A DNA stretch of 64,000 nucleotides from Anaerolineae bacterium (GTDB lineage: Bacteria; Chloroflexota; Anaerolineae; 4572-78; J111): contig JAHDWA010000027.1 in NCBI GenBank assembly GCA_023382535.1, forward strand, positions 1 to 64,000, read 5' to 3'. The notes under the pieces were generated by a model. That model made no database searches. It was not told the DNA's origin and saw nothing but the letters and a program-made list of their open reading frames with translations. Shown piece after piece: positions 17,701 to 26,542 of the stretch. The position numbers were made by a program, and so were the translations under genes. The first letter of the stretch is position 1. Each line of letters starts with the position of its first letter.

Positions 17701-18552
17701 CCAGCGAGTGACAGCCATCAGAAAAGCCAGGATCAGCCCAAAACGCGGCCCGCGCAATTCGCGCCCAAAGAGATAGGCCGCCAGCACACCCCCCAGCCCA
17801 AATAACACGCTCACCAGCCGCAGCGAGTGAATCGTGTTGCCCAACCCATCCAGGGCCAGGGCATAAAGCGCCAAGAGGTGGCCGGATACATTGATCGGCG
17901 CGTAGAAAATCGGGCGATAGGTTGGCTCTTGCAGGATTTGCTGGGCCTCCAGGCCAGCCTCGGCTTCGTCGTACCATATCCCAAAGGGCTGCCCGGCGAA
18001 GTTGTAGATCCGCATAAACAAAGCCAGCCCCATAATCAAAACCAGGCCAAGAGCAATGGTGCGGTTGGGGAGCAGGATGTCCACTTTTTTACCCCAGGGA
18101 AGGCCTTGCGTGAGCAGCAGCCCGCCCCCCACCAGCAGCCCCAGGCTGCTCCAGTAGAGCCACCATGCCTGAGGATAAGCCTCTTGGCTGTCAAAGAAAT
18201 TGAAAGCGACGACAGAAAGGCCCAGCGCCAGTGCCAGCAGCCAGACCCCCACATTACGCCGCCAGCCACTCCGCATGGCCAGCACCCGGAGTTTGGGGTC
18301 AGAGGTGATGGCCATGTCGCCGGTGTGGCCGGCCAGAGCGCGGGCAAAGAGGACGACAGCCGCGAGGTAAAATAACAGTCCATCCCACAGCGACTCGCGG
18401 CTGAAGAAGAACTGTCCCAGTGCGCCGACTCCCACCCCGGCCAGGGCCAGGGCCAGCCGGTTCAAGGTGCGGCGGGGGCGGAGGCGGGTATTTTCGATAG
18501 GCTGGCCTGGTTCGGGGAAGGTCGAAGGTGTTTCTACCGTTGTGACAGACAT
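14755..18552 (-). CDS. GT39-type membrane glycosyltransferase with PA14-like and NHL repeats
   Basis: About 1265 residues. The first 580 contain 11-13 transmembrane helices, with a conserved WYDEAEAG near residue 200; Asp-Glu in this position is the catalytic pair of dolichyl-phosphate-mannose (GT39/PMT) transferases. After a soluble segment, two PA14-like beta domains follow (about 680-830 and 835-960; [13 protein letters not shown], then [13 protein letters not shown]). The C-terminal 290 residues are NHL-type propeller blades ([33 protein letters not shown]). The family moves sugar from a polyprenyl carrier to an acceptor outside the membrane. The PA14 and NHL parts probably bind sugar or cell-wall material. 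I prefer ATG 18552 over ATG 18585. Confidence 0.75.
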   Translation of the reverse strand: MSVTTVETPSTFPEPGQPIENTRLRPRRTLNRLALALAGVGVGALGQFFFSRESLWDGLLFYLAAVVLFARALAGHTGDMAITSDPKLRVLAMRSGWRRNVGVWLLALALGLSVVAFNFFDSQEAYPQAWWLYWSSLGLLVGGGLLLTQGLPWGKKVDILLPNRTIALGLVLIMGLALFMRIYNFAGQPFGIWYDEAEAGLEAQQILQEPTYRPIFYAPINVSGHLLALYALALDGLGNTIHSLRLVSVLFGLGGVLAAYLFGRELRGPRFGLILAFLMAVTRWHVNFSRIAMTGVDAPFFEFLSLFFLLRLLRRGRLRDALWAGLSLGSGLLFYSAFRLYLVAVLLFVVMACLLGITNSRWRDWWTATVNRQSWPVHLGRLALVAAVIWLVIMPIVKFALQDPEAFWYRTNQISIFIRRDQPDLLRAIWDSTQQHLLMFNYKGDNNGRHNLPGEPMLDPAMGILAVLGLGLALARPRHPANLFFLILFPLALAGGIFTVDFEAPQSLRSIGVIPAVLYFIGLALAVLGREAEQAFKPLPRVWLAVPAAALLGFIFVFNAYTYFVRQARDFASWNAFSAAETIVGRKMAELGPKPLYFLSPFLAHHPTLRFLASEVKDARTLTLPDALPVREPPGRPVALFIHPDDEWVFEEAQRIYPNANFEVASSQTDDVTPVVYWVDLQPRTLASVQGLQLNYFHPSDQSDKTPADPPFHTERALNINVTWPADSPPVSSTGSAESLDFTAEWSGVLYAPRYGPYSLRFITPGPGLLELDGNVIFEGEGEQLTGLPLAQGNHSIRVRAEGAPGQVALYWQPPGMGETLIPQWALYVPPISNHGLLGTFYPNERWEGRPALQRIDPFLDIYFHFTPLPRPYTVEWTGSLDVPQSGLYRLGLRAVEEAQLLLDGSLLVTTFAPNENAEAIVTLEAGLHDLKVRYQDTTDRSQIHLYWATPTGALELIPSQNLWPPLGRYPPRTVPPPAETKVAPLTLNWVSSVGGPGSQPGQFLEPRDVAVKRDGGLVIADTANRRVQLLNPQGVPLKILTGDPFPFEEPLAVAVNSRAEILVLDSALQYIYRYDSEGNLLNRFGGPAAFLFHPRGLTVFDDDSLALADTGGSRLALFSADGAPTGSIGGLGSGPGQFNEPTDALRDSQGTYYVVEAENNRIQRVDAAGNPLLQWAIPDSYGFSGPHLAFGPDGSIFMTEAQSHSLYRYAPDGSLLDQWQTAGPVNLAAPVGIYFDAGFNRLYVTDVLTHQIHIFEVRVSGQQN

Positions 18553-18602
18553 AACCCCTATTATACTCAAGTTGTGGCACAACAAAAAGTGAGAATTGGG
18601 TA

Positions 18603-19463
18603 TCAGTGATCTTTCTTACGGAGCAAGTCGGTACCCATGATGAGCAATAAGGAGAAAAGCCCCAGGACAATAGCTGCGCTGTACGCGCCGACATATTGGC
18701 GCTCGTCGAGGGCGCGGAAGATGTAAAGTGTGGACGTTTCGGTGCGGCCCTGCAAGCCGCCGCCGATGACCAGGACCGCGCCAAATTCGCCCAGGGCACG
18801 GGCAAAGGTCAGGGTGATGCCGTAGATAAAGCCCCAGCGCAGCGCCGGTAAGGTGACATACCAGAACGTTTGCCAGCCATTCGCGCCCAGCGTGGCGGCT
18901 GCCTGTTCTTGCTTTACCCCAAAAGCTTCCAGCACCGGGATCAATTCCCGGATCATGAAGGGCAGACTGACAAACAGCGTCGCCAGGATGATGCCGGGCA
19001 GGGCAAAGGCGATTTTGATGTCGAGGGCGGTCAGCACCGGCGCAAACAGGCCGTTCCGGCCAAAAAGCAAGAGCAGCATGTAGCCAACGACCACGGGTGA
19101 AACGGCAAAAGGCATATCAATGAGGCCGTTAAGCAGGTCCCGGCCGGGAAACTCATGCCTGACCATGACCCAGGCTACAATTGTGCCAAAAGTAGCATGG
19201 ACTGTCACCACAATCAAGCTGACCAGCAAGGTTCGCCAGAAGCTGGCCAGCACATCGGCCTGGCTCAACGCCTCCAAGATCGCGCCTACCCCTTCCCGGA
19301 AAGCCCCCATCGTCAGGGAGACAAGCGGCGCGATGACCAGAAGTGCGGCATAAGCCATCACCACCGCGATGAGGAGTCGCTGCCGCCACAGCCCATATCT
19401 GATCACGCGCGGCGTCACAACCAGGGGAGATACGACAGCTTTAGAAGTGATGCTACTATTCAT
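18603..19463 (-). CDS. cysW: sulfate ABC transporter permease CysW
   Basis: A 286-residue permease with six membrane helices. VVVGYMLLLLFG and EFPGRDLLNGLIDMPFAVSP are CysW hallmarks. The EAA loop, which docks the ATPase, reads EQAAATLGANGWQTFWYVTL. ARALGEFGAVLV is the family's late motif. It pairs with CysT to form the membrane channel of the sulfate/thiosulfate importer. An 81-base gap separates it from cysT, with no terminator. It is the last gene of the operon and stops 17 bases before the next one. Confidence 0.92.
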   Translation of the reverse strand: MNSSITSKAVVSPLVVTPRVIRYGLWRQRLLIAVVMAYAALLVIAPLVSLTMGAFREGVGAILEALSQADVLASFWRTLLVSLIVVTVHATFGTIVAWVMVRHEFPGRDLLNGLIDMPFAVSPVVVGYMLLLLFGRNGLFAPVLTALDIKIAFALPGIILATLFVSLPFMIRELIPVLEAFGVKQEQAAATLGANGWQTFWYVTLPALRWGFIYGITLTFARALGEFGAVLVIGGGLQGRTETSTLYIFRALDERQYVGAYSAAIVLGLFSLLLIMGTDLLRKKDH

Positions 19464-19544
19464 GCCTATGCCTCTTTTGAAGATGATTTCTATAGGACAA
19501 ACTTAAGTCTGTCCTACACGTTGCTTAAACCCCCGGGCTGAATT

Positions 19545-20429
19545 TCACTTTCTCTGAGTACGCTGCAACCGGCTGACAATCAAAATCAAGGTAAAAGCGA
19601 TAGCCAGCATCACCACGGATACGGCGCTGGCGCCCATACGGTTTTCCGACTCGACCTCGCCAAAGACATACACCGCCGCCGTTTGAGAGTAGAAGGGAAT
19701 ATTCCCGGCCACGATCACAATCGAACCAAACTCGCCGATGGCCCGGGCGAAGCTCAACAGAGCACCACTGGTCAAGGGCAGAATCAACGCCGGCAGCGTG
19801 ACCCGCCGGAAAATAGTCCACGGGCCGGCCCCCAAGGTGGCTGCAGCGTGCTCTTGCTGCTTGTCCAGGCCCAGCAACACTGGCTGTACTGCCCGGACCA
19901 CAAAAGGATAGGTAATAAAGAGCAGGGCCAGAATTATGCCCGGCGGGGCAAAGATAATATCCAGCCCCCCTACATTTTTAAGCCACGCTCCTACCGCCTG
20001 CTGGGGGCCATAGAGCACGACCAGCATCACCCCGGTGACCAGGGTAGGAATGGCCAGAGGCAGGTCAATGGTAGCGTTGAGCAGCCTTTTACCGGCAAAT
20101 TCATAACGCACCAGCACATAGGCAGTCAGCGTTCCCATAATTGTGTTGATAATCACCATCACCGCTGCCGTCCAGAGGGTTAACTGAAGCGCGTGCCAGG
20201 CCACCGGCGACGAAACCGCCTGCCAAAAGCCGGTCAGCCCCTTCTGGAAACCATCGCGAATGATGACGACCAGGGGAATGACCAGCATCACCGTCATATA
20301 GGTGAGCGCAACAGCGCGCACCCCCCAACGGCCCCAGGGCAAGGCAGAAGGATGGAGGCGGAAGGATGAAGGCGAGAAATTATGCCTTCCACCTTCAGGC
20401 GAAGCGGTCATCCTTTTTGCTGCCGTCAT
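19545..20429 (-). CDS. cysT: sulfate ABC transporter permease CysT
   Basis: A 294-residue permease with six membrane helices. The first helix follows a 30-residue N-terminus. LLNATIDLPLAIPTLVTG is typical of CysT/CysU; the EAA loop is EHAAATLGAGPWTIFRRVTL. ARAIGEFGSIVIVAG closes the domain. The start overlaps the end of the binding-protein gene by four bases (ATGA), so translation is coupled. It partners CysW for sulfate import. Confidence 0.92.
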   Translation of the reverse strand: MTAAKRMTASPEGGRHNFSPSSFRLHPSALPWGRWGVRAVALTYMTVMLVIPLVVIIRDGFQKGLTGFWQAVSSPVAWHALQLTLWTAAVMVIINTIMGTLTAYVLVRYEFAGKRLLNATIDLPLAIPTLVTGVMLVVLYGPQQAVGAWLKNVGGLDIIFAPPGIILALLFITYPFVVRAVQPVLLGLDKQQEHAAATLGAGPWTIFRRVTLPALILPLTSGALLSFARAIGEFGSIVIVAGNIPFYSQTAAVYVFGEVESENRMGASAVSVVMLAIAFTLILIVSRLQRTQRK

Positions 20430-21511
20430 TGCGGTAATCCTTGCACCCCGGAAATGACTTGATTATAGATGCCGGTATCGCCAAAGAATTCCGGGGTAGC
20501 CTTGGACCAGCCGCCAAAATAGTCAATGGTGAACAGATCTTCTACCGGCGGATAGCGGTCAGCCGTTGCCTTGGCCACATCGGGGTCAACCGAACGCAGC
20601 CCATACTCAGCAAAGATTTCCTGGGCCGGCCGGGTAAAGAGGAAACTCACAAAGGCTTCGGCGGCTTCACGGGTGCCATGTTTATCCACGTAACTATCTA
20701 CCACCGCTACCGGGTTCTCAATCAGAAGGGTCGAACGGGGGATGATCATTTCATAATCCTGGCCGCCCTTTTGGCCCACCCGGATTTCGTTCTCGTAGGT
20801 GATGATGACCTGGCCAACGCCCTGCTCGTAGTTGGTAATGCTCTCGCGGGCGCCCTTGTCCATCACCTTCACATTTTTAAGGACGGCCAGCAGGAATGCC
20901 TGCGCGGCGGCCGGGTCATCCTTGGGCACACCCTCTACAAAGCCGCGCTTGGCTGCGCCGTAGAGAGCCAGGATGTTCCACATCGCTCCGCCGCTTGTCT
21001 TGGGATTGGGGGTCAGGATTTCAATGCCCGGCCCGGCCAGGTCCGCCCAATCCTTAATCCCCAAAGGGTTGCCTTTGCGCACCCCAAAGACGACAATGGA
21101 AGTGCTGACCATCCCTTTGGCCCCCACCTCGCGCCAATTGTGGGTGATAAGACCGGCCTTTTCCAGGCGGATAATATCCGCTTCCAACGACAGCGCGGTC
21201 ACATCGGCCTCAAACCCCTCGGCGATCGCCCGTGACTGCGCCCCTGAGCCTAAATAGGATTCCTCAAAAGTAACTTCCTGGCCGGTTTTTTTCTGCCACT
21301 CCTCCCTAAATAGGGGAACGATTTTACCATAGGCTTCGCGAGGGGTGGTATAAGCGCCCAAAATCAGGTTGACTGCCTTCCCGCTCCCCTGGGCGCTGTC
21401 GCCGGGCTGGCTCTCAGCCGGGGCTGAGCCAGTATTAGCCGCTCCTGCACAGGCAGCCAAAGCCCCGGCAAGGACCAACAAAATCAGGATCACTGTTAAT
21501 CTTTTGAACAT
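20426..21511 (-). CDS. sbp: sulfate-binding lipoprotein
   Basis: A 361-residue periplasmic-type binding protein. A lipoprotein signal ends in LAACAG (Cys at about residue 21), followed by a Ser/Gly/Pro linker. The mature part shows the Sbp/CysP motifs: LGAYTTPREAYG, EESYLGSGAQSRAI, ADVTALSLEAD, and LTPNPKTSGGAMWN near 185. It catches sulfate or thiosulfate outside the membrane and hands it to CysTW. The gap to the ATPase gene is 19 bases. Confidence 0.92.
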   Translation of the reverse strand: MFKRLTVILILLVLAGALAACAGAANTGSAPAESQPGDSAQGSGKAVNLILGAYTTPREAYGKIVPLFREEWQKKTGQEVTFEESYLGSGAQSRAIAEGFEADVTALSLEADIIRLEKAGLITHNWREVGAKGMVSTSIVVFGVRKGNPLGIKDWADLAGPGIEILTPNPKTSGGAMWNILALYGAAKRGFVEGVPKDDPAAAQAFLLAVLKNVKVMDKGARESITNYEQGVGQVIITYENEIRVGQKGGQDYEMIIPRSTLLIENPVAVVDSYVDKHGTREAAEAFVSFLFTRPAQEIFAEYGLRSVDPDVAKATADRYPPVEDLFTIDYFGGWSKATPEFFGDTGIYNQVISGVQGLPQ

Positions 21512-21530
21512 TGGATAGTCTCCTTATAGC

Positions 21531-23396
21531 CTAAACACCCGACCTGACAATCAAAACCGGGCGATTGATCACATTCAAAATCTGGCTAACGATCCCATTC
21601 AACGGCACCCGCCCATCTCGTTGGGGGAGGGGCGCGCCCAGCACCAACAGGTCGTAGCCGCCGGTCGCAACTTCCGTGGTAATTTCATCGCGCACCAGGC
21701 CGGTACGGATGGTCGTCCGCGCTGGCACTCCCAACAGTTCCAGGGTACGCACTCCCCCGGCCAGGAAACGTTCGGCCCGGCTGCGGGCCAGAGGTTGATT
21801 GCTATCTTCCTTGGGCAGCACCGACAGGAGCGTGGCTTCCGCCCCCACGTGCCGGACCAGCCGGCCGGCAAACAGCACATCGTCTTTACCCGGCTCGCCG
21901 CTGGTGACACAAATGAGGGCGCGGGTCGGCGCCGGCTGGGGTTGAGACACCAGCAGTAAATGATGCTCACCGGCCTGCAGGATTTGCTCGGCCAACTCGA
22001 CACTATCCTGCCGCTGAAAACCCAATACAACCAGGTCATAGGGGCGGCGCTCGACTTCCTTGGCAACCGCTTCGGCCAGCGGGTCGGTCGTTACCTGGGT
22101 TTCCAGGGCGGCCAGGCCGCCGCCGAGTTGCTCTCTGGCCTCGCGCAAGCGGCGCTGCAAAACCTCAGCCTTTTGGCCATACCCCAGCAAGGTAATCCGG
22201 GCGTGGGCCAGCCGGCCAATTTGACCGCCCAGGGTCAGTGCGCCTTGTGACAGCGGCGAGCCATCGCTGACGATTAAAAAACTGAGACCGGGGTGCGCCA
22301 GAGCATGAATCCGGCGCACCCCCACCCAAACGCTATCCCCAGGGCGCAGAGGCAAGCGGCTGGCCTGGTCCTGAGAACGGGTCGCCTCAACCAGCACCGA
22401 GCCGCTCCCAAATGAAACCGGCGGAGCAATGGGACGGACACCCGGCATCGGCGGCAAGCGCAGTCGCAGTCGCTCAAACGAGCCGGCAAAGGCACTCTCT
22501 TCCACCTCACCACAGCCCAGTTGGGGGCAATCAAGTGCTTCGGGTGAGGAAGCCAAAGCGATATCCTCAGGCCGGAACAACACCTGCACCCGCTGCGCTT
22601 CACCCAGCGGTCTGGTTTGGTAACTCACCGGAAAATGAACCGGGCCTACCTTAACCCCGTCCGGGGTTCCATGACCCACCAGCAGGTTAGCCGTACCCAA
22701 AAAGGCAGCCACAAATTCTGTATCCGGGCGCTGGTATAGTTCTTCCGGCGGGCCGACTTCCAGCAGGCGGCCAAAGCTCATCACCCCCAGCCGATCCGCC
22801 AGTTCAAAGGCTTCATCCTGGTCGTGCGTGACCAGAATGGTGGTAATCCCCAGTTCCTTTTGGATTAGGCGCAGATTACGGCGCAATTCCGAGCGAATCT
22901 TGGCATCGAGCGCGCCCAGCGGCTCGTCGAGCAGCAGTACTTCCGGCTGGTGGGCCAATGCCCGGGCCAGGGCAACCCGCTGCTGCTGTCCGCCGGAAAT
23001 CTGGTGAGGCATGCGGCTGCCCAAACCGGCCAGCCCAACCAGTTCCAGCAACTCGTCACGCCGCCGCTGCCGCTCGGCAGATGGGGTTTTGCGGATGCGC
23101 ATGCCGAATTCAATATTGTCGGCAACGGACATGTGCTGAAACAGGGCATAGTTCTGAAAGACAAAGCCGACCCGCCGCTCCTGGGGCGGCAGATAAGTTA
23201 CGTCACGTCCATGCAGCACAACCCGGCCCTGGTCAACCTCGGCCAGGCCGGCGATCATATTCAAAATGGTGCTCTTGCCGCTGCCGCTGGAGCCAAGCAG
23301 GACAAAAAACTCGCCATCGGCTATCTCCAAGGAAACATTGTAGACCACCGGATGGCCGTCATAACGCTTGGTCAATTGTTCGAGGATAATGGACAT
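21531..23396 (-). CDS. cysA: CysA sulfate ATPase fused to two universal-stress (UspA) domains
   Basis: A 621-residue fusion; ordinary CysA has about 350. The ABC domain (1-240) has Walker A GSSGSGKST, signature ISGGQQQRV and Walker B LLLDEPLGALD. A TOBE-like beta region follows (about 260-375). Two UspA-like domains make up the rest. The first (about 378-490) contains LAHARITLLGYG and YDLVVLGFQR. The second (about 495-620) contains RALICVTSGEPGKDDVLFA and YDLLVLGAPLPQ, ending in the strand RPVLIVRS. UspA domains bind ATP or other nucleotides in many proteins, so they may sense energy state and gate the importer. First gene of the sulfate operon; ATG 23396 is preceded by a weak GAGG-like site. 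Confidence 0.85.
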   Translation of the reverse strand: MSIILEQLTKRYDGHPVVYNVSLEIADGEFFVLLGSSGSGKSTILNMIAGLAEVDQGRVVLHGRDVTYLPPQERRVGFVFQNYALFQHMSVADNIEFGMRIRKTPSAERQRRRDELLELVGLAGLGSRMPHQISGGQQQRVALARALAHQPEVLLLDEPLGALDAKIRSELRRNLRLIQKELGITTILVTHDQDEAFELADRLGVMSFGRLLEVGPPEELYQRPDTEFVAAFLGTANLLVGHGTPDGVKVGPVHFPVSYQTRPLGEAQRVQVLFRPEDIALASSPEALDCPQLGCGEVEESAFAGSFERLRLRLPPMPGVRPIAPPVSFGSGSVLVEATRSQDQASRLPLRPGDSVWVGVRRIHALAHPGLSFLIVSDGSPLSQGALTLGGQIGRLAHARITLLGYGQKAEVLQRRLREAREQLGGGLAALETQVTTDPLAEAVAKEVERRPYDLVVLGFQRQDSVELAEQILQAGEHHLLLVSQPQPAPTRALICVTSGEPGKDDVLFAGRLVRHVGAEATLLSVLPKEDSNQPLARSRAERFLAGGVRTLELLGVPARTTIRTGLVRDEITTEVATGGYDLLVLGAPLPQRDGRVPLNGIVSQILNVINRPVLIVRSGV

Positions 23397-23460
23397 GGGC
23401 AGCCTCTTAGCTCATAAAAGTATTTTCACTGTATCTATCTGCAGAGGATAGGAAATGAGC

Positions 23461-23501
23461 ATGACAAGCCTTGTGATAAGGTTGTGACAAAGCTGTGACA
23501 A
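23461..23501 (-). promoter_or_regulatory. PHO-box-like array of 7-base direct repeats
   Basis: Reading the minus strand, four TTGTCAC-like heptamers occur: TTGTCAC (23501-23495), TTGTCAC (23490-23484), TTATCAC (23479-23473) and TTGTCAT (23467-23461). The first three are spaced exactly 11 bases, the last 12. PhoB-type regulators bind such 7+4 direct repeats (CTGTCAT consensus). The array lies 65-105 bases upstream of cysA-usp and next to the gene for a PhoB-like regulator. Direct binding is an inference. Confidence 0.6.
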
Positions 23502-23536
23502 AAAAGACCTGCCAGATTTCAGAAAACTGGCAGGTC
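23500..23536 (-). terminator. rho-independent terminator of the response regulator gene
   Basis: On the minus strand a 10-bp perfect stem (GACCTGCCAG/CTGGCAGGTC) with an 11-base loop is followed by six T. It lies just after the response regulator gene and ends where the heptamer array begins. A second small hairpin with 7-bp arms lies at 23548-23570. Confidence 0.85.
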
Positions 23537-23568
23537 CTGGAAATAGCAGGTCACACTGGAAGCGTGAC

Positions 23569-24276
23569 CTACTGGGTGGGTGTGACCATAAGCCCGTAGC
23601 CCAGACCAGGCACCGTCTCAATGAAAACAGCGCCAGGGGTGTCGTGATCGGCCAGGCCGGGCGAGGTCTGGGCCACTTTGCTGCGCAGGCGGCGCACCAG
23701 TTGGCGCAGCATATCGCGGTCGCCGCCTTCCGCTCCCCAAACGTGGCTGATAAGACTTTCAATGGTCAGAATTTGCCCGGCATTAAGCATCAGATAATCC
23801 AGCAGCCGGTTTTCCAGCGGAGTCAAGGTAATCGCCTCCCCCTGGCCCAGGCGAACTTCCCGCCGGCTGGGGTCAAGCATCAGCTCACCTGCCTGGCGGA
23901 CCGCCGGAACTGGCGTTTTGCCGGCCCGCCGCAACACCGCCTGCACCCTGGCGACCAGTTGGCGCGGGCTGAACGGTTTGACCATGTAGTCGTCGGCCCC
24001 TAACTCCAGGCCGCGCACAATATCGTCTTCTTCCCCACGCACGGTCAGCAGAATGATGGGCGTGTCGGCCTGTTCGCGGACCCGCCGGCAGACGGCAAAA
24101 CCATCGAATTTTGGCATGTTCAAATCTAGAATCATCAGGTCAGGCCGCTCCTCGGCCCAGCGGCGCAGTGCTGCTTCGCCGTCGTGGGCCAGAATCACCT
24201 CAAAGCCCTCTCGCCGCAGCGAAAAAGCAACCAAATCGGCCAGTACCCGGTCGTCGTCTACCACTAAGGCTTTCAT
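23569..24276 (-). CDS. OmpR/PhoB-family response regulator
   Basis: About 235 residues from ATG 24276. The receiver domain starts at KALVVDDDRVLADL. LMILDLNMPKFDG holds the phosphoacceptor Asp near residue 51, and YMVKPFSPRQ holds the conserved Lys. A winged-helix domain follows; LTPLENRLLDYLM and LRQLVRRLRSKV are the recognition region of the OmpR/PhoB class. The start overlaps the kinase stop by four bases. It probably binds the heptamer array upstream of the sulfate operon. Confidence 0.9.
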   Translation of the reverse strand: MKALVVDDDRVLADLVAFSLRREGFEVILAHDGEAALRRWAEERPDLMILDLNMPKFDGFAVCRRVREQADTPIILLTVRGEEDDIVRGLELGADDYMVKPFSPRQLVARVQAVLRRAGKTPVPAVRQAGELMLDPSRREVRLGQGEAITLTPLENRLLDYLMLNAGQILTIESLISHVWGAEGGDRDMLRQLVRRLRSKVAQTSPGLADHDTPGAVFIETVPGLGYGLMVTPTQ

Positions 24277-26396
24277 GGCTCTTTCGCCAGCGGTAAGGTA
24301 AACCAAAAAACAGCCCCACCGCCCGGCCGCTCGTCAACGCCCACCTGCCCCCCCTGGGCCTCCACCACCGCTTTGACCACCGACAAACCCAGACCGGTAC
24401 CGGCCTGCGCGTGATTCTGGCTGTGGGTGGTGCGATCAGAGATAAAACGGCGAAACAAGTCCCCCCGGAATTCTTCGGGGATACCCGGCCCGTGATCTGC
24501 CACCGTCACCCGCGCCCAGCCGTCGTCCAGCGCAGCCGTCAGGGTAATTTCAGTTGCATCAGGGCTGTATTTGCTGGCGTTGGATAACAAGTTAACCAAA
24601 ACCTGGCCCGTCCGGCGCGGGTCGGCCTGTACCTGGGGCAGCGAGAGCGGCAGTTCAACTTTCAAGAGCTGGCAGCGCCGGGCCAGCAGTGGCTGCAAGG
24701 TGCGGCTTACATCGCCAATGATGTCGGCCAGGTTGGCCGGGCGGGGTGAGACCCGAAAGCGGCCGGCCTCGATGCTTGCGCTTTCCAGCAGGTTGTCTAT
24801 CAGGGTTTGCAGCCCCAACACGCCCAGGTGCAGCGAGCTGAGCAGTTCGTGCAGTTCAGCCGGGTTGAGGTCCGGGGCCTGATCAAGCAGCAGTTCCACC
24901 GAAGCGGCCAGTGCCGAAAGCGGGGTGCGAAATTCGTGGGCAATGTTAGACAAAAATTGACCCACCAGCCGGTGCATCAGTTCCTCTTCGCTGACATCGC
25001 GGAAAACCAGGGCAACCTGGGCCGGAGACCCTTCGGGTAATAATTTAGCCCCGGTAATCGCCAGCGTGGCCTGGCGCTCGCCGGCCAGAAGCAGGGTAAT
25101 TTTGGTACGCCGGCCGCGCGCAGGGATAAGCTGGCTGAAAAGCTCACCGGCAGCGGCAGGCCGGAACACCTCATCGCAGCTCCGCCCGATGACCTCGTCA
25201 CGGGACCAGCCGGTAATTCGCTCGGCGCCCTGGCTAAAAAAGGTGATACGTCCGTGCTGGTCAAACGTAACAATACCCTCGACAATGGACTCCAGCAGAT
25301 TGCTGCTCCAGGCTTTTTCCCGGCGCAGGTCGTTCAACGTCGTCTGCAAATCAAGACGGGCGGCCTCCAAGGCCCAGGCAACCAGGGCGACTTCACGCAC
25401 CTGTGGGTCCGTCGGAACCGGACTGGTCAGATCACCCCGACTCAAGCGCGTGGCGGCTTTGGTCAGCCGGTCCAGCGGCTGGCTGACCTGGCGGGCCAGC
25501 AATGCTCCCAGAATGGAGCCAACAACGGCCACTCCCGCCATTCCGGCCAGCAGCGTGCGCACCAGCCGCTGCTGAGTAGCCACGACATTCGTTACGGGTA
25601 GGGCAATTTCCGCTTCCAGCCCCGGCTCGCCCGGGGTGAGCGGCTCGCGCCAGGGCAGGAGGTTGCCCACAGCCAGGCGAGCGGCGTAATAGGGCTGGCC
25701 AGCCACCGTAAACGTGGCAAACGTTAATCGCTCATCCGGGTTGGGTGCCGGTTGAGGGGATGTCGCTGCCTGGCGCAAATCCGTCTCAAAACTGGTGGCG
25801 ACTGGCCGCCCGGTGGCCAGCAGCGTGTGCTCCAGGCCGGTCTGAGCGTGGAGCTCCTGGGCAAATTCATTGCCCAGCGTGCTGCCCACAATTACCCGGC
25901 CTAATCGGGTTTGATCGCCCTCCAGCACCTGGCTTGCCAACAGCCAGACGCGGGGCAGCGGCTGGCCGGACACCACATAAAAGCCGTCCGGTTCCCTGTC
26001 CGTGCAGATGTTGGGCGGAAACTCCTGGCCTACCTGGGCAATCGGCTGGCCGTCAGGGGCGCAGACCAGGATCAGATCAAGGTTTGCCCCGCTTTGCAGA
26101 GTCCGCAGATAGGGCAGCAGTTCGTTTTGATCCGCTTGCAGCAGCAGTTCGCGCAAAGTGGGCCGCTGGGCGGTCAAAATGGCCAGGCCGGCCACCTCGT
26201 TTTGTCGGGCCGCATAAAGGGCCTGGGCGGCGCGGGCGCCCTGGTCTACCTGCGCCCAGGCCTGGCGATCCAACTGGTCGCGCAGGAGCCAGATGGCCGG
26301 CAGGCCGATGGCGGCGGCAGAAAGCAGGACCAGGATAATGAAACTTAAAAGCAGTTGCACCCAAAGACTATTGAGCACCAGAGGAAATTTCTTCAT
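24273..26396 (-). CDS. PhoR-like sensor histidine kinase
   Basis: A 707-residue kinase. The first membrane helix is at about 14-36 and the second near 280-300; between them lies an extracytoplasmic sensor of about 240 residues. HAMP (SQPLDRLTKAATRLSRGD) and PAS (ILESIVEGIVTFD-like, then AERITGWSRDEVIG) domains follow. The HisKA box SNIAHEFRTPL has the phosphoacceptor His near 486. The ATPase part shows NLLSNASKYSP (N box), DHGPGIPEEF (G1) and GTGLGLSVVK (G2). The signal is unknown. It is co-translated with the response regulator. Confidence 0.9.
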   Translation of the reverse strand: MKKFPLVLNSLWVQLLLSFIILVLLSAAAIGLPAIWLLRDQLDRQAWAQVDQGARAAQALYAARQNEVAGLAILTAQRPTLRELLLQADQNELLPYLRTLQSGANLDLILVCAPDGQPIAQVGQEFPPNICTDREPDGFYVVSGQPLPRVWLLASQVLEGDQTRLGRVIVGSTLGNEFAQELHAQTGLEHTLLATGRPVATSFETDLRQAATSPQPAPNPDERLTFATFTVAGQPYYAARLAVGNLLPWREPLTPGEPGLEAEIALPVTNVVATQQRLVRTLLAGMAGVAVVGSILGALLARQVSQPLDRLTKAATRLSRGDLTSPVPTDPQVREVALVAWALEAARLDLQTTLNDLRREKAWSSNLLESIVEGIVTFDQHGRITFFSQGAERITGWSRDEVIGRSCDEVFRPAAAGELFSQLIPARGRRTKITLLLAGERQATLAITGAKLLPEGSPAQVALVFRDVSEEELMHRLVGQFLSNIAHEFRTPLSALAASVELLLDQAPDLNPAELHELLSSLHLGVLGLQTLIDNLLESASIEAGRFRVSPRPANLADIIGDVSRTLQPLLARRCQLLKVELPLSLPQVQADPRRTGQVLVNLLSNASKYSPDATEITLTAALDDGWARVTVADHGPGIPEEFRGDLFRRFISDRTTHSQNHAQAGTGLGLSVVKAVVEAQGGQVGVDERPGGGAVFWFTLPLAKEP

Positions 26397-26542
26397 AATA
26401 GACCCACCATTCCTACTCAGCCTAATACGCCCCTTCTTTAATATAGTCCAAATTCTTTAAATTGGGCAATCGTGGTATAATCGAGGGCGCTTGCTCAAGA
26501 GATAATCAAAACCTGAAAAACCTTCAATGAGGAGAGGGACTT
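26397..26542. promoter_or_regulatory. divergent promoter region, kinase / epimerase
   Basis: On the plus strand TGGTATAAT at 26472-26480 is a strong extended -10 element. TTCTTT 17 bases upstream of its TATAAT could be the -35. GGAGAGGGA lies before ATG 26543. The AT-rich left half probably serves the minus-strand kinase. Confidence 0.5.

Noticed and set aside
20441..21235. 264-residue ORF opposite the sulfate-binding protein
   Set aside because: It is antisense to a strong family match and has no motif.
18603..23396. Phosphate transporter, from the PHO-box-like array
   Set aside because: Permease and binding-protein motifs are those of sulfate (Cys) systems, not PstSCAB.
24053..26348. Plus-strand ORFs opposite the kinase and regulator genes
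   Set aside because: They are shadows of the two-component genes with no motifs.
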